Origin: Paraburkholderia lacunae
GTDB taxonomy: Bacteria > Pseudomonadota > Gammaproteobacteria > Burkholderiales > Burkholderiaceae
Assembly (NCBI RefSeq): GCF_003353175.1
Contig: NZ_QHKS01000014.1
Location: 124,001 to 188,000 of the forward strand
Length of the DNA stretch: 64,000 bases
Reading direction: 5' to 3'
The translations under genes were made by a program, and so were the position numbers. Numbering within the stretch: the first letter of the stretch is position 1; each line of letters opens with the position of its first letter. Below, piece after piece: positions 54,802 to 62,687 of the stretch. The notes below the pieces were generated by a model. The model was given only the letters and a program-made list of their open reading frames with translations, was not told the origin of the DNA and searched no databases.

Positions 54802-56021
54802 ATCCGCTTTCGTCTTCCTCACAACCCGGTACGGGTGCGTTGCCGCTCGCGGGCATTCGCGTCGTCGAGCTGTCGCATATGGTGATGGGGCCGACCTGCG
54901 GGATGATTCTCGGCGACCTCGGCGCCGAGGTGATCAAGGTCGAGCCGCCGCGCGGCGACGGCACGCGCCGTTTGCTCGGCACCGGCGCGGGCTTTTTCCG
55001 CACCTTCAATCGCAACAAGAAGAGCATCGCGCTCGACCTCGATACCGAAGCGGGGCTGGAGGCGCTGCATAAGCTCGTCGATACCGCCGACGTGTTCGTC
55101 GAGAACTTCAAGCCCGGCCGCATGGCGAGCCTCGGTCTCGATTATGCGTCGCTGCGCGCGCGCAATCCGCGGCTTATCTACGTTTCGCACAAGGGCTTTC
55201 TCAACGGTCCCTACGAACATCGTCTCGCGCTCGACGAAGTCGTGCAGATGATGGCCGGCCTCGCCTACATGACGGGACCGGTGGGCCGTCCGCTGCGCGC
55301 CGGCAGTTCGGTCAACGACATCATGGGCGGCATGTTCGGCGCGATCGGCGTGCTCGCCGCGTTGCACGAACGGCATACGAGCGGGCGCGGCAAGGAAGTG
55401 CAGAGCGCGTTGTTCGAAAACTGCGTGCTGTTGTCCGCGCAGCACATGCAGCAGTTCGCGGCGACCGGCGTGCCCGCCGCGCCGATGCCCGAGCGCATCA
55501 GCGCATGGGCGGTCTACGACGTGTTCAAGCTCGCCAACGACGAGCAGATGTTCATCGCCGCGACCGGCGACGGCCAGTGGCGCGCGCTGTGCGCGATTCT
55601 CGGCCGCGCCGATCTGCTGGCCGACCCGCGGCTTGCGACCAACAACGATCGGGTGCTGGCGCGCGACTGGCTGCTGCGCACGCTCGGCGAAACCTTGAGC
55701 CGTTTTGAAGGCGCTGCGCTCGTGCCGCAGTTCGAGCGCGACCACATTCCGTTCGCGTCGATCACGCGGCCCGAAGAGCTATTCGACGATCCGCACCTGA
55801 ACGAGAGCGGCGGCCTCGCCCGCTTGACGCTCGACGACGGCAGCGAAACCGCGATGCCGCTGCTGCCGATCTCGATGGACGGCGAACGCCTGCAACCGCG
55901 TCGGCCGATCGCGAAGATCGGCGAGCACACCGCCGAAGTGCTGCGCGGCCTGGGCTATGACGACGCGCAGATCGCGACGCTCGGCGGTGGCCTGGCTCGG
56001 ACGCCGCGCGAAGCTGCCTGA
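54798..56021 (+). CDS. Class III CoA transferase (CaiB/BaiF family)
   Basis: 407 residues. The family N-terminus GIRVVELSHMVMGPTCGMIL and GDLGAEVIKVEPPRGDGTR is followed by FRTFNRNKKSIALDLDTEAG and the catalytic Asp region (YASLRARNPRLIYVS ... LALDEVVQMMAGLAYM). Such enzymes move CoA between dicarboxylates; SUGCT-type members act on glutarate and HMG. Coupled to the lyase gene by ATGA overlap, so activation and cleavage of one acid is the likely joint task. An MFS gene follows after 160 bp. Confidence 0.9.
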   Translation: MNPLSSSSQPGTGALPLAGIRVVELSHMVMGPTCGMILGDLGAEVIKVEPPRGDGTRRLLGTGAGFFRTFNRNKKSIALDLDTEAGLEALHKLVDTADVFVENFKPGRMASLGLDYASLRARNPRLIYVSHKGFLNGPYEHRLALDEVVQMMAGLAYMTGPVGRPLRAGSSVNDIMGGMFGAIGVLAALHERHTSGRGKEVQSALFENCVLLSAQHMQQFAATGVPAAPMPERISAWAVYDVFKLANDEQMFIAATGDGQWRALCAILGRADLLADPRLATNNDRVLARDWLLRTLGETLSRFEGAALVPQFERDHIPFASITRPEELFDDPHLNESGGLARLTLDDGSETAMPLLPISMDGERLQPRRPIAKIGEHTAEVLRGLGYDDAQIATLGGGLARTPREAA

Positions 56022-56095
56022 TTGTCGTGTGAGTTTTTAAAGCGTTGCGGATAGCCAATCAATTTCATCCGGCATCAGACTGGAATTCAGCAACC

Positions 56096-56146
56096 ATTTT
56101 GCATGGGATCGGAGTAAGCGCTTTGCATGGGACCGGCGTAGGCGCT
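56096..56146. repeat. 24-base direct repeat before an MFS gene
   Basis: TTTTGCATGGGATCGGAGTA and TTTGCATGGGACCGGCGTAG are adjacent copies with a 25-base period, each followed by (a)gcgct. They lie 40-90 bases ahead of the MFS start, where a regulator site or a transcript leader would be. Confidence 0.6.
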
Positions 56147-56181
56147 GAAGCGCCAACTCCGATCGACAAAGGAGACAAACG

Positions 56182-57672
56182 ATGAAATCGTCGAATCATG
56201 TGGTGTATGCAACGGCGGCCGGCCATGCCGGTACGCTTGGCGGTTTGCCTTCCGGTAACGATGCCGACACCGTGCCCGGTGCGCAAGCGGGCGAGATCGC
56301 GCTGAACGGCGCGCGCATTTCCGCGCGGCTCGACCGTTTGCCCGCCACGCGTTCGATCTGGAAGCTGGTGATGCTGCTGAGCCTCGGCTTGTTCTTCGAA
56401 CTGTATGACCTGATGTTCTCCGGCTACATTGCGCCCGGACTCGTACGCAGTGGCATTCTGACCGCGACGACGCATGGACTGTTCGGCACCAGCGGCGTGG
56501 CGAGTTTTATTGCCGCGCTGTTCGCGGGGCTGTTCATCGGTACGGCGGCGTGCGGTTTTCTCGCCGACCGTTTCGGCCGGCGGGCGATCTTCACGTGGTC
56601 GCTGCTGTGGTACACGGCGGCCAATATCATCATGGCGTTTCAGGACACCGCGCTTGGGCTGAATCTCTGGCGTTTCATCGCGGGGATCGGCATCGGTGTG
56701 GAGATCGTCACGATCGGCACGTACATCTCCGAACTCGTGCCGAAGCATGTGCGTGGCCGCGCGTCGGCATGTTCGCAGGCGGTCGGTTTTTGCGCCGTGC
56801 CGATCGTCGCGTTCCTGTCCTACCTGCTGGTGCCGCATCGCTACTTCGGACTCGACGGCTGGCGTCTGGTGGTGCTGACCGGCGTGGTCGGCGCCGTGGT
56901 GGTGTGGTGGATTCGCCTGGGGTTGCCGGAAAGTCCGCGCTGGCTCGCGCAGAAAGGGCGTATCGATGAAGCGGACGCGGTGATGACGCGTCTTGAAGCG
57001 CGCGTCGAACGCGAATATGGCAGGCCGTTGCCGGAGCCGGCGTTGCCCGAATCGGTGCGTGCGCGTGCCACGTTCCGCGATCTGCTGGTGCCGCCGTACC
57101 GCAAGCGCACGCTGATGCTGATCATCTTTCACGTGTTTCAGACGATGGGTTATTACGGCTTTGCGAACTGGATTCCGACGCTGTTGATCAAGCAGGGCAT
57201 TACCGTCACGACGAGCTTGATGTACGCGAGCGTCATCGCGATTGCCGCGCCGCTGGGGCCGTTGCTCGGGTTGCTGATTGCCGACCGGTTCGAGCGCAAG
57301 ACGGTGATCATTTGCATGGCGGCGGTCAACGTGGTGTGCGGCCTGCTGTTCAGCCAGGCGCGCGAGACGGTGTTGCTGGTGAGTTTGGGTGTTTGTCTTG
57401 TGCTGGCGGGCAACATCATTTCGTACAGCTATCACGCCTATCAGGCGGAGCTGTTTCCAACCAGCATCCGGGCGCGGGCGGTGGGTTTTGTCTATTCGTG
57501 GAGCCGGCTCTCGGCGATGTTTTCCGCGTTCGTGATCGCGGCGTGTTTGGGCCGCTTCGGGGTGAACGGGGTGTTCGTGTTTATTTCGGGGGCGATGGTG
57601 ATCGTGATGCTGGCTATCGCTACGCTTGGGCCGAAGACCCGCGATGTCGCGCTGGAGGATATTTCCAGATAG
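56182..57672 (+). CDS. MFS transporter (metabolite:H+ symporter)
   Basis: 496 residues with a long cytoplasmic N-terminus (about 55 residues) and 12 helices. Features: LSLGLFFELYDLMFSGYIAP, loop DRFGRRAIFTW, GIGVEIVTIGTYISELVPKH and SPRWLAQKGRIDEAD. This is the sugar-porter-related metabolite symporter pattern, often importing carboxylates. GGAGAC lies 6 bases before the ATG. It follows the lyase/CoA-transferase pair and may import their substrate. Confidence 0.87.
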   Translation: MKSSNHVVYATAAGHAGTLGGLPSGNDADTVPGAQAGEIALNGARISARLDRLPATRSIWKLVMLLSLGLFFELYDLMFSGYIAPGLVRSGILTATTHGLFGTSGVASFIAALFAGLFIGTAACGFLADRFGRRAIFTWSLLWYTAANIIMAFQDTALGLNLWRFIAGIGIGVEIVTIGTYISELVPKHVRGRASACSQAVGFCAVPIVAFLSYLLVPHRYFGLDGWRLVVLTGVVGAVVVWWIRLGLPESPRWLAQKGRIDEADAVMTRLEARVEREYGRPLPEPALPESVRARATFRDLLVPPYRKRTLMLIIFHVFQTMGYYGFANWIPTLLIKQGITVTTSLMYASVIAIAAPLGPLLGLLIADRFERKTVIICMAAVNVVCGLLFSQARETVLLVSLGVCLVLAGNIISYSYHAYQAELFPTSIRARAVGFVYSWSRLSAMFSAFVIAACLGRFGVNGVFVFISGAMVIVMLAIATLGPKTRDVALEDISR

Positions 57673-57786
57673 CTTTTGCTGATGCCCATATAAGGACGGA
57701 CTAGCTACGATATACCTCTGGCATTTCTCAAAAGTTATTTTTGCCTCTTTCGATGGTCCACAGTCGTTACAACCTGGAAACATTAT

Positions 57787-57814
57787 AAAAAAGCCCCTCG
57801 GTCAGAGGGGGGGC
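57787..57814 (-). terminator. Terminator of the amidase-immunity operon
   Basis: On the minus strand gccccccctc-tgacc-gaggggc forms a stem with 2 bulged C and is followed by TTTTTTATAA. It lies 28 bases after the DUF3828 gene, closing the two-gene unit. Confidence 0.85.
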
Positions 57815-57841
57815 ATTCAGTGCGGTTGGAGTCAGCGTGTT

Positions 57842-58317
57842 CTAGTCTGTCGGGTCGTACTGGTGATAGCCCAGATAGTTGTTTGTATCCTCAACCTTGA
57901 TGATTTTCCAAAGTCCCTGCTGTTCCTGCCGCACGAACACAACGAGATTCTTTTTTTCCTTTGTGCCAAACGTCACTGCTATAAACGCCACCCCGTCAAG
58001 CATGACGGTAGGGTGCAAGGTCATGTGGTTAAGCCAGTCCTTTTCATCAAGGTCCTGGACCCTCGTGAAATAGTCGCTTCCCCCGGTAACCGGTTATGTT
58101 TGTAGTCGTCCCGCAAATTATCTACCGTCGGCTTTGCGACGTAGCGATAGATGGCGTTATCCGTCAACTGGTAAGGCCCGCCCTCCCTTTCAAGATACCA
58201 TGTGTAAAACGCCCTGACGGTGGCCTCGGGAGTGCCTGACCTTGCTGCTGTTGCAGGCTGCATCACGCCTGAAGCGAGAGCCAACGCGACGTATATCAGT
58301 AGAAGGTATTTTTTCAT
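57842..58317 (-). pseudogene. DUF3828 secreted protein, probable amidase immunity, frameshifted
   Basis: The 5' part (MKKYLLLIYVALALASGVMQ, signal peptide ending near ATA-A, then PEATVRAFYTWYLEREGGPY and YVAKPTVDNLRDDYKHNRLPG) and the 3' part (DYFTRVQDLDEKDWLNHMTL, VMLDGVAFIAVTFG, GLWKIIKVEDTNNYLGYHQY) together make a complete DUF3828 protein. They lie in different frames; one extra base in the run of five C at 58080-58084 (five G on the coding strand) would join them. As sequenced, translation ends after 98 residues. The start overlaps the amidase stop by 1 base (TGATG). A periplasmic protein coupled to a peptidoglycan amidase is the layout of a Tae/Tai-like effector-immunity pair. Confidence 0.75.
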
Positions 58318-58679
58318 CAGTCATGCCGATAAATTTTGTAAGGCGGCTGGGCGCTTCTATATGCCGGTCCGGGGTAAAAGCCATGCATCTGTTTAAAATC
58401 AGATATCCAGATTTGTCCATCAAACATCGTCATGTGTCCGTCTGGGTGACCCGGAATTGGCTGGATCACGACCACATCGCCGCGCTGCGGATTACCGTGT
58501 ACTTCGTGAAAGCCAACGCAAATGAGTGATGAACCGTCGTTTCTCGCTGACCCGGTTCGCATAAGGTGGAGACCACCCCACTCAATGGCGCGGCGCGTAT
58601 ATTCCGCGCACCTGCCTATGCTCGTTGGCTGCGCGTGCGATTGAAGGTAATGTACTGCGCCAACTTTGTCCCATGCCAT
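58317..58679 (-). CDS. CHAP/NlpC-type peptidoglycan amidase, candidate antibacterial effector
   Basis: 120 residues, a single papain-like amidase domain without signal peptide. IGRCAEYTRRAIEWGG gives the catalytic Cys24. RGDVVVIQPIPGHPDGHMTM gives the His (82), followed by WISDFKQMHGFYPGPAYR with a candidate third residue Asp94. The small size, lack of a secretion signal and coupling to a periplasmic DUF3828 protein resemble T6SS amidase effectors of the Tae type, which cut peptide cross-links in rivals. No VgrG, Hcp or PAAR gene is nearby. AT-richer than flanking genes, suggesting transfer. Confidence 0.75.
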   Translation of the reverse strand: MAWDKVGAVHYLQSHAQPTSIGRCAEYTRRAIEWGGLHLMRTGSARNDGSSLICVGFHEVHGNPQRGDVVVIQPIPGHPDGHMTMFDGQIWISDFKQMHGFYPGPAYRSAQPPYKIYRHD

Positions 58680-58875
58680 TTTTTATTCAACTCCCGTAAA
58701 AAAGAGGAGCTTGACACTTACCGCTATCCATAAAAGAAGTCTATTTTTGGGATGGATGTTTGACAAAAAATTACACCGTGCTGGCGACTGTGGTTGCCTC
58801 TGCGGCATGCTGCCGGGACTAAAAACGAATCAGGGGACAGGCATGAACAGGAAACTCAGCGTCGGCGGATTTTGG

Positions 58876-59088
58876 GTAAGCGTTGCTTGAGCACCGTCTA
58901 GACCGATGGCACCGCAACACTCAACGGCATCGATCCTGAGGCGTATCTGCGCCTCGTGCTCGCACGCATCGCCGACCATGCGACCGACCGAATCGACGAA
59001 CTCGCACCGTGGGTCGTCGCCGCTCAGCTCTGCACCGCAGTCTGAAGATCACAATCTCCCGTCAAGACGCTGCAGGTGTCACGCTTAC
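58876..59088 (+). mobile_element. IS66-family remnant, internally deleted (copy 1)
   Basis: Bounded by GTAAGCGTTGCTTGAGCACC at 58876 and ...GGTGTCACGCTTAC ending at 59088; the two ends agree at 15 of 23 positions. Between them is the end of an IS66 transposase (NGIDPEAYLRLVLARIADH, then RIDELAPWVVAAQL) with a stop at 59043-59045. Nearly the whole element is gone. The 8-base flanks (gattttgg and ggcacacc) are not a target duplication. A similar sequence lies in opposite orientation at 60884. Confidence 0.72.
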
Positions 59089-59209
59089 GGCACACCGTAG
59101 GAAACGGTTGGGAAACGATTGCCTCGTAGCCTAGCGGGAGGACAAAGCCGGGCTCGCCAGCAGGCTCTGACGGCGGCTCTCCGCGAACGAGTGGCAAACG
59201 GGAGGTTTC

Positions 59210-59890
59210 ATGTACACCAAGGCCAACGCCAACATCATGAAAAATTGGGTTCGGGATTTTTTCGACGGCCCTGAGCATTCGGGCATGAAGTCGGATAACA
59301 AGCGATACGACGCGCCCCCGGTCGAGGGCGTTACGTTGAAGGAAGGGCAGGCGGAGAGGAGGAATACCAATCAACCGCTTGCCGCCACGATACGCCAGAC
59401 GATTCATGGCAAGAAGCAGGCCATAGTGGAGCTCACAGGGAAAGCGCCCACTCCGGCTGAGATGGGTGCGATGATTAAGAAGCACCAGCTCCGAGGCGGC
59501 AATTGCGCCGAAATGACATGGCTTCTCTGTTTCGCCTTTAAAAGCAGGAGCTTAAACATATGGATTGCCATCATCGATGATCCTGGAGACCACCAGTTCT
59601 GCATCCTGATGAAGAACAAACCTGGCTTCGGTTCGATCAAGACAATGGACTACTCGGGTGACGACCAGTGGATCATCGATCCGTGGGCAAACATCGTCTG
59701 CAAGCCGGCTGAATTCTTTACCGCCTTTGGCGACAAGATGAAAAAGTGGACCGACCGTGGCAAACGGATTGGTGTTCCAAATAGCACCAGGACCGGGTAC
59801 GTTTGGACGCCCGGCACGGATGCAAAGTACTTCAAGGACAACACCGAATCCGGCTTGCTGTACCGGAAAGGGTGGGACTTCCCGACCTGA
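59210..59890 (+). CDS. Candidate toxin with papain-like Cys-His-Asp signature
   Basis: 226 residues, GGGAGG 6 bases before the ATG. I recognise no named family. Three blocks mark a papain-like enzyme: RGGNCAEMTWLLC (Cys99), DDPGDHQFCIL (His128) and WIIDPWANIVCKP (Asp157). The GNC...DH...DPW layout recurs in deamidase and peptidase domains of bacterial toxins and effectors. There is no signal peptide. The N-terminal 90 residues are charged and may hold the delivery signal. It lies next to an IS66 remnant and is convergent with a second toxin candidate. Lower GC than the core genes. Confidence 0.6.
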   Translation: MYTKANANIMKNWVRDFFDGPEHSGMKSDNKRYDAPPVEGVTLKEGQAERRNTNQPLAATIRQTIHGKKQAIVELTGKAPTPAEMGAMIKKHQLRGGNCAEMTWLLCFAFKSRSLNIWIAIIDDPGDHQFCILMKNKPGFGSIKTMDYSGDDQWIIDPWANIVCKPAEFFTAFGDKMKKWTDRGKRIGVPNSTRTGYVWTPGTDAKYFKDNTESGLLYRKGWDFPT

Positions 59891-59978
59891 TTACAAGCCG
59901 CAAACTCTCCATGATCAACAGGCTGCGACCGGGTGCCCCCGGCGCATCCGCCGAGGGTGACAGATCGATATTTCCCGT

Positions 59979-60668
59979 TCAGCTGGTCGCGCCGATTATG
60001 CCTTTATGCAGGTATTCCCGCATGAATTGATCATCGCCGGCTTTTTTACTGGTAAATCTCAACACGAAAAACTCCCACTTGTCGCCGGAACGTTTGCCGA
60101 ACGTGGTCGCGGATATCTTGGCAGGAGCCGAGCCTCCACCACCGTCAGACATGTAGTTCGAAGGTGCGATGCTCATCGTTTTCGAACTGCCAAGTGTGGA
60201 GAAAGTGGTCGCGATCTGTTCGTCTTGCTGCCTGCGCTGTTCGTCGCGACCGCCTTGGCCGGCGCTTGCCGCATTGGCATGCACGGCCAGGCACACACCG
60301 TCAGCAGTGACGGAGCCAGCGCCGAACGTGCACCCGTCCATTGCGGCGGTAAACATCCACTCGGCGCTCTTGTGCAGAACGCCGCCGCACGTTTTGTTTT
60401 GCATATAGGGCAAGTAGTACGCGCGCAGGGGGAAGTGGTCTTTGTCACCAGCTCTGACTAGCGCGAAGACGCCGCCTGTCGTTGAACTCGCGTTGGGAAC
60501 TTTTTTCACGGTGACAGGAATGACAGGCGCTGGCCTGATAACGAAAGCTTCGCCGCCGACATTTGGAAGCAGATATTCTTGGCGAAGCACGCTTATGTTT
60601 GGATAAACCACGTTATTCGAAAGAAAATCGTACGGATCATGCTGGAAGTCTTCCTGAGGGGTGCTCAT
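59979..60668 (-). CDS. Candidate deamidase toxin, CNF/BLF1-like Gly-Cys...His signature
   Basis: 229 residues. The core is CGGVLHKSAEWMFTAAMDGC, then TFGAGSVTADGVCLAVHANA: a Gly-Cys pair (Cys113) after a hydrophobic strand and a His (130) 17 residues later. CNF1 and the Burkholderia lethal factor BLF1 use the same arrangement ((T/S)GC then His) to deamidate host Gln residues. The C-terminal half has a Gln/Arg-rich helix, a Gly run (SDGGGGSAP) and FFVLRFTSKKAG. No signal peptide, no immunity gene. Fold assignment is inferred from motif spacing only. Confidence 0.55.
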   Translation of the reverse strand: MSTPQEDFQHDPYDFLSNNVVYPNISVLRQEYLLPNVGGEAFVIRPAPVIPVTVKKVPNASSTTGGVFALVRAGDKDHFPLRAYYLPYMQNKTCGGVLHKSAEWMFTAAMDGCTFGAGSVTADGVCLAVHANAASAGQGGRDEQRRQQDEQIATTFSTLGSSKTMSIAPSNYMSDGGGGSAPAKISATTFGKRSGDKWEFFVLRFTSKKAGDDQFMREYLHKGIIGATS

Positions 60669-60883
60669 AGTCGAAGTTTGTCCATGGAGCGTGCGTGAAG
60701 AAACCGGCCCAAAACATGTGACAACCGGCCAGACCGGGTCGATGAGGATTTAGCCCGTTTCCGTACGCGGGCACCTTCGACGAAATGATTTCGCAGGCGC
60801 GTTCCCGAGCCGTTTCCGTAATCTATTTGTCGCCTTCACCCAGCAGCGCTTACCGTTGAAGGCCGTCTTGAGCTAATTGTTAG

Positions 60884-61035
60884 ATAAGCGTGGCACCAGC
60901 AACGTCTTGACTGGAGATTGTGATCTTCAGACTGCGGTGCGGAGTTGATCGGCAACGACCCACGGTGCGAGTTCGTCGATGCGGTTGATCGCATGGTCGG
61001 CGATGCGTGCGAGCACGTAGCGCAGTCCCTGAATA
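60884..61035 (-). mobile_element. IS66-family transposase C-terminal remnant (copy 2, inverted)
   Basis: On the minus strand RYVLARIADHAINRIDELAP followed by WVVADQLRTAV ends at 60927; downstream the non-coding tail matches copy 1 (gaagatcacaatctcc, gtcaagacg) to an end ATAAGCGTGGCACC, where the terminal G has become A. The transposase part starts abruptly near 61035. It is inverted relative to copy 1, so both bracket the two toxin candidates. About 30 bases beyond the end lies GTAAGCGCTGCTGGGTGAAG (60853 downward), perhaps another element end. Confidence 0.68.
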
Positions 61036-61341
61036 GCCCGGACGGCCTCGTGCGACGGAGCCTCGAAGCGGAAATGGTGTTGTGAGATTTGCAGGAACCT
61101 CGCACGTTAGCGCGAGAATCCTGCATTTTTCGACGAGGTGCAGATGAGTCCGAAGACGCCTGTGCCGGAACAAGATTGCTTCCGGCATCCGCTGCGAGAA
61201 TTGTTCAGGGCGGGCTTGCCGTTCTAATGCTTCTTTTGGGTCGTTGCGGACGTGCTCGGCATGACGCGGATCGGCGGTGCGCCGGAGGGCGAAGTGGCTG
61301 GTTTGGGTTTCTTTTCCTGTTTGGGTTTTTTCGCTTCGCGG
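61036..61341. other. Remnant-rich stretch, no intact gene
   Basis: At 61143 a short plus-strand frame reads MSPKTPVPEQDCFRHPLREL, which looks like the first residues of an IS5-type transposase, then stops. The rest shows no gene. It separates the island from the AraC regulator. Confidence 0.35.
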
Positions 61342-62424
61342 TTACTGCGGAGTTGACCTTTTGCCATGATGGACTCCCAATTGGCTTTGTGGCTCCGCGA
61401 GGGAGCTGACAGTAGTGTGCGCTGCTTTTGTTTTTAGTGGTTGAGTTTTTTGCGCGTGGCTACGCCGCCAGGTCTCGCTGGGCAGCTCCGCAAACTGCCC
61501 CCTGTACTCGCTGGAAAAATTCCCGAAATGCCAGAACCCCCACCGCGTAGCGACTTCGGTCACTGAAGCGGACCCCCGCAATTCACGTCTCACATGGTCG
61601 AGCCGAACGGCTCGTATATAGGCAGAAGGATTCACCCCAAGGGTGTCCTCAAAAGCATATTGCAAGGTGCGCCGGCTCGCGCGAAACCGCGCACAGAGCT
61701 CCGCCACGGACAGCGGGCAATCAGGCGACCCCTCGACCAGTTCGCGAACACTTCGCACGAGCTGCCAGTTCCTCGCGGTACGCGCCTCGATATGTCCATG
61801 AGGATCGGCACTCTGTATCCCCTGCAACGCGTCGGCCAGGCCGAATATCACCGATTTCTCAAACGCCGCGGCCACGCCCGCGTCATCGAGCAAAGTGGGC
61901 GTGGCGGCTACCGCGTCGAGCAATAGCTTCAAGACCTCGCGAAGGCTCTGCAATCGCGCAGGATCGACATTCAGCATGCCGGGCCTCGCGCCCAGCAGCG
62001 GCGTAATCTCATCGAGCTGCGATCGCACCGGCCGATCGCCGATCGCGCCGGGCTCGATCTCCAGATTCACCACGACGTGCTTGTCGGGCGATAAAAACTC
62101 GAAGCCACCCTCGCCGGAAAACACGTGCAAGCCGTCGCGATGACTGGTCTGCCCGCATAGCAGCGCATGTCCCTCGAGTTGAAACGGAACGCCGACAGCC
62201 AGCCTCGACGCTGCCACCTGGCCGCGTTGATACACCGTGCGGTTCAGCCGCTCGACCAGCACGCGTACGCCGCCGGCCAGAAAAGAACTCACCGAGCCGT
62301 CGAAGGCGCCGCGAGAAATCTGGCAATAGCTCTGGTTCCATGCGTCGAGCAACATCGCCTGCTCGTCGATGTTCCGGCAACGGCGAATCTCGACGGCGCT
62401 GCCTCTCTGGTAGACCGGTTGCAT
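61342..62424 (-). CDS. AraC-family regulator, EutR-like
   Basis: 360 residues. The N-terminal sensor part (about 10-215) has IDEQAMLLDAWNQSYCQISR and GRFDGS-like AFDGSVSSFLAGGVRVLVER. The C-terminal AraC domain (about 232-335) has LSVAELCARFRASRRTLQYA FEDTLGVNPSAYIRAVRL and VTEVATRWGFWHFGNFSSEYRGQFAELPSE. This is the pattern of EutR-type regulators of ethanolamine use. The last 30 residues are basic and less conserved. It is divergent from an SDR-permease pair, its likely target. Confidence 0.85.
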   Translation of the reverse strand: MQPVYQRGSAVEIRRCRNIDEQAMLLDAWNQSYCQISRGAFDGSVSSFLAGGVRVLVERLNRTVYQRGQVAASRLAVGVPFQLEGHALLCGQTSHRDGLHVFSGEGGFEFLSPDKHVVVNLEIEPGAIGDRPVRSQLDEITPLLGARPGMLNVDPARLQSLREVLKLLLDAVAATPTLLDDAGVAAAFEKSVIFGLADALQGIQSADPHGHIEARTARNWQLVRSVRELVEGSPDCPLSVAELCARFRASRRTLQYAFEDTLGVNPSAYIRAVRLDHVRRELRGSASVTEVATRWGFWHFGNFSSEYRGQFAELPSETWRRSHAQKTQPLKTKAAHTTVSSLAEPQSQLGVHHGKRSTPQ

Positions 62425-62687
62425 AGCTTCTCCCGATTCTGGTGGCGCTCCCCGAAACGCTCGTGCCGCCCAGTGTATGCGAAAAAAAACCCCGCGCCGG
62501 AATTGTGAAAGAGGCGCTCACCGTGGCCGGGACCGCGTGCAGACGCGGTGGCCACGTGGTTCCGTAATGTGTTTGTCAGCCAGGCGGCTTTTTACGGGAT
62601 TTTTACTTTTTGCCAATTTTGGATAGTCGCCGCTTTTTGCTGCTCCTACTTTGTGCTCAACGCAATGCGCCAGAATGGGAGTCACGC

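Noticed and set aside
58757..58890. Short frame reading KNYTVLATVVASAACC, like a lipoprotein signal
   Set aside because: It stops after about 20 codons and has no clear start; at most a scrap of a lost gene.
58868..59096. Target-site duplication for IS66 copy 1
   Set aside because: The 8 bases on either side (gattttgg, ggcacacc) do not match.
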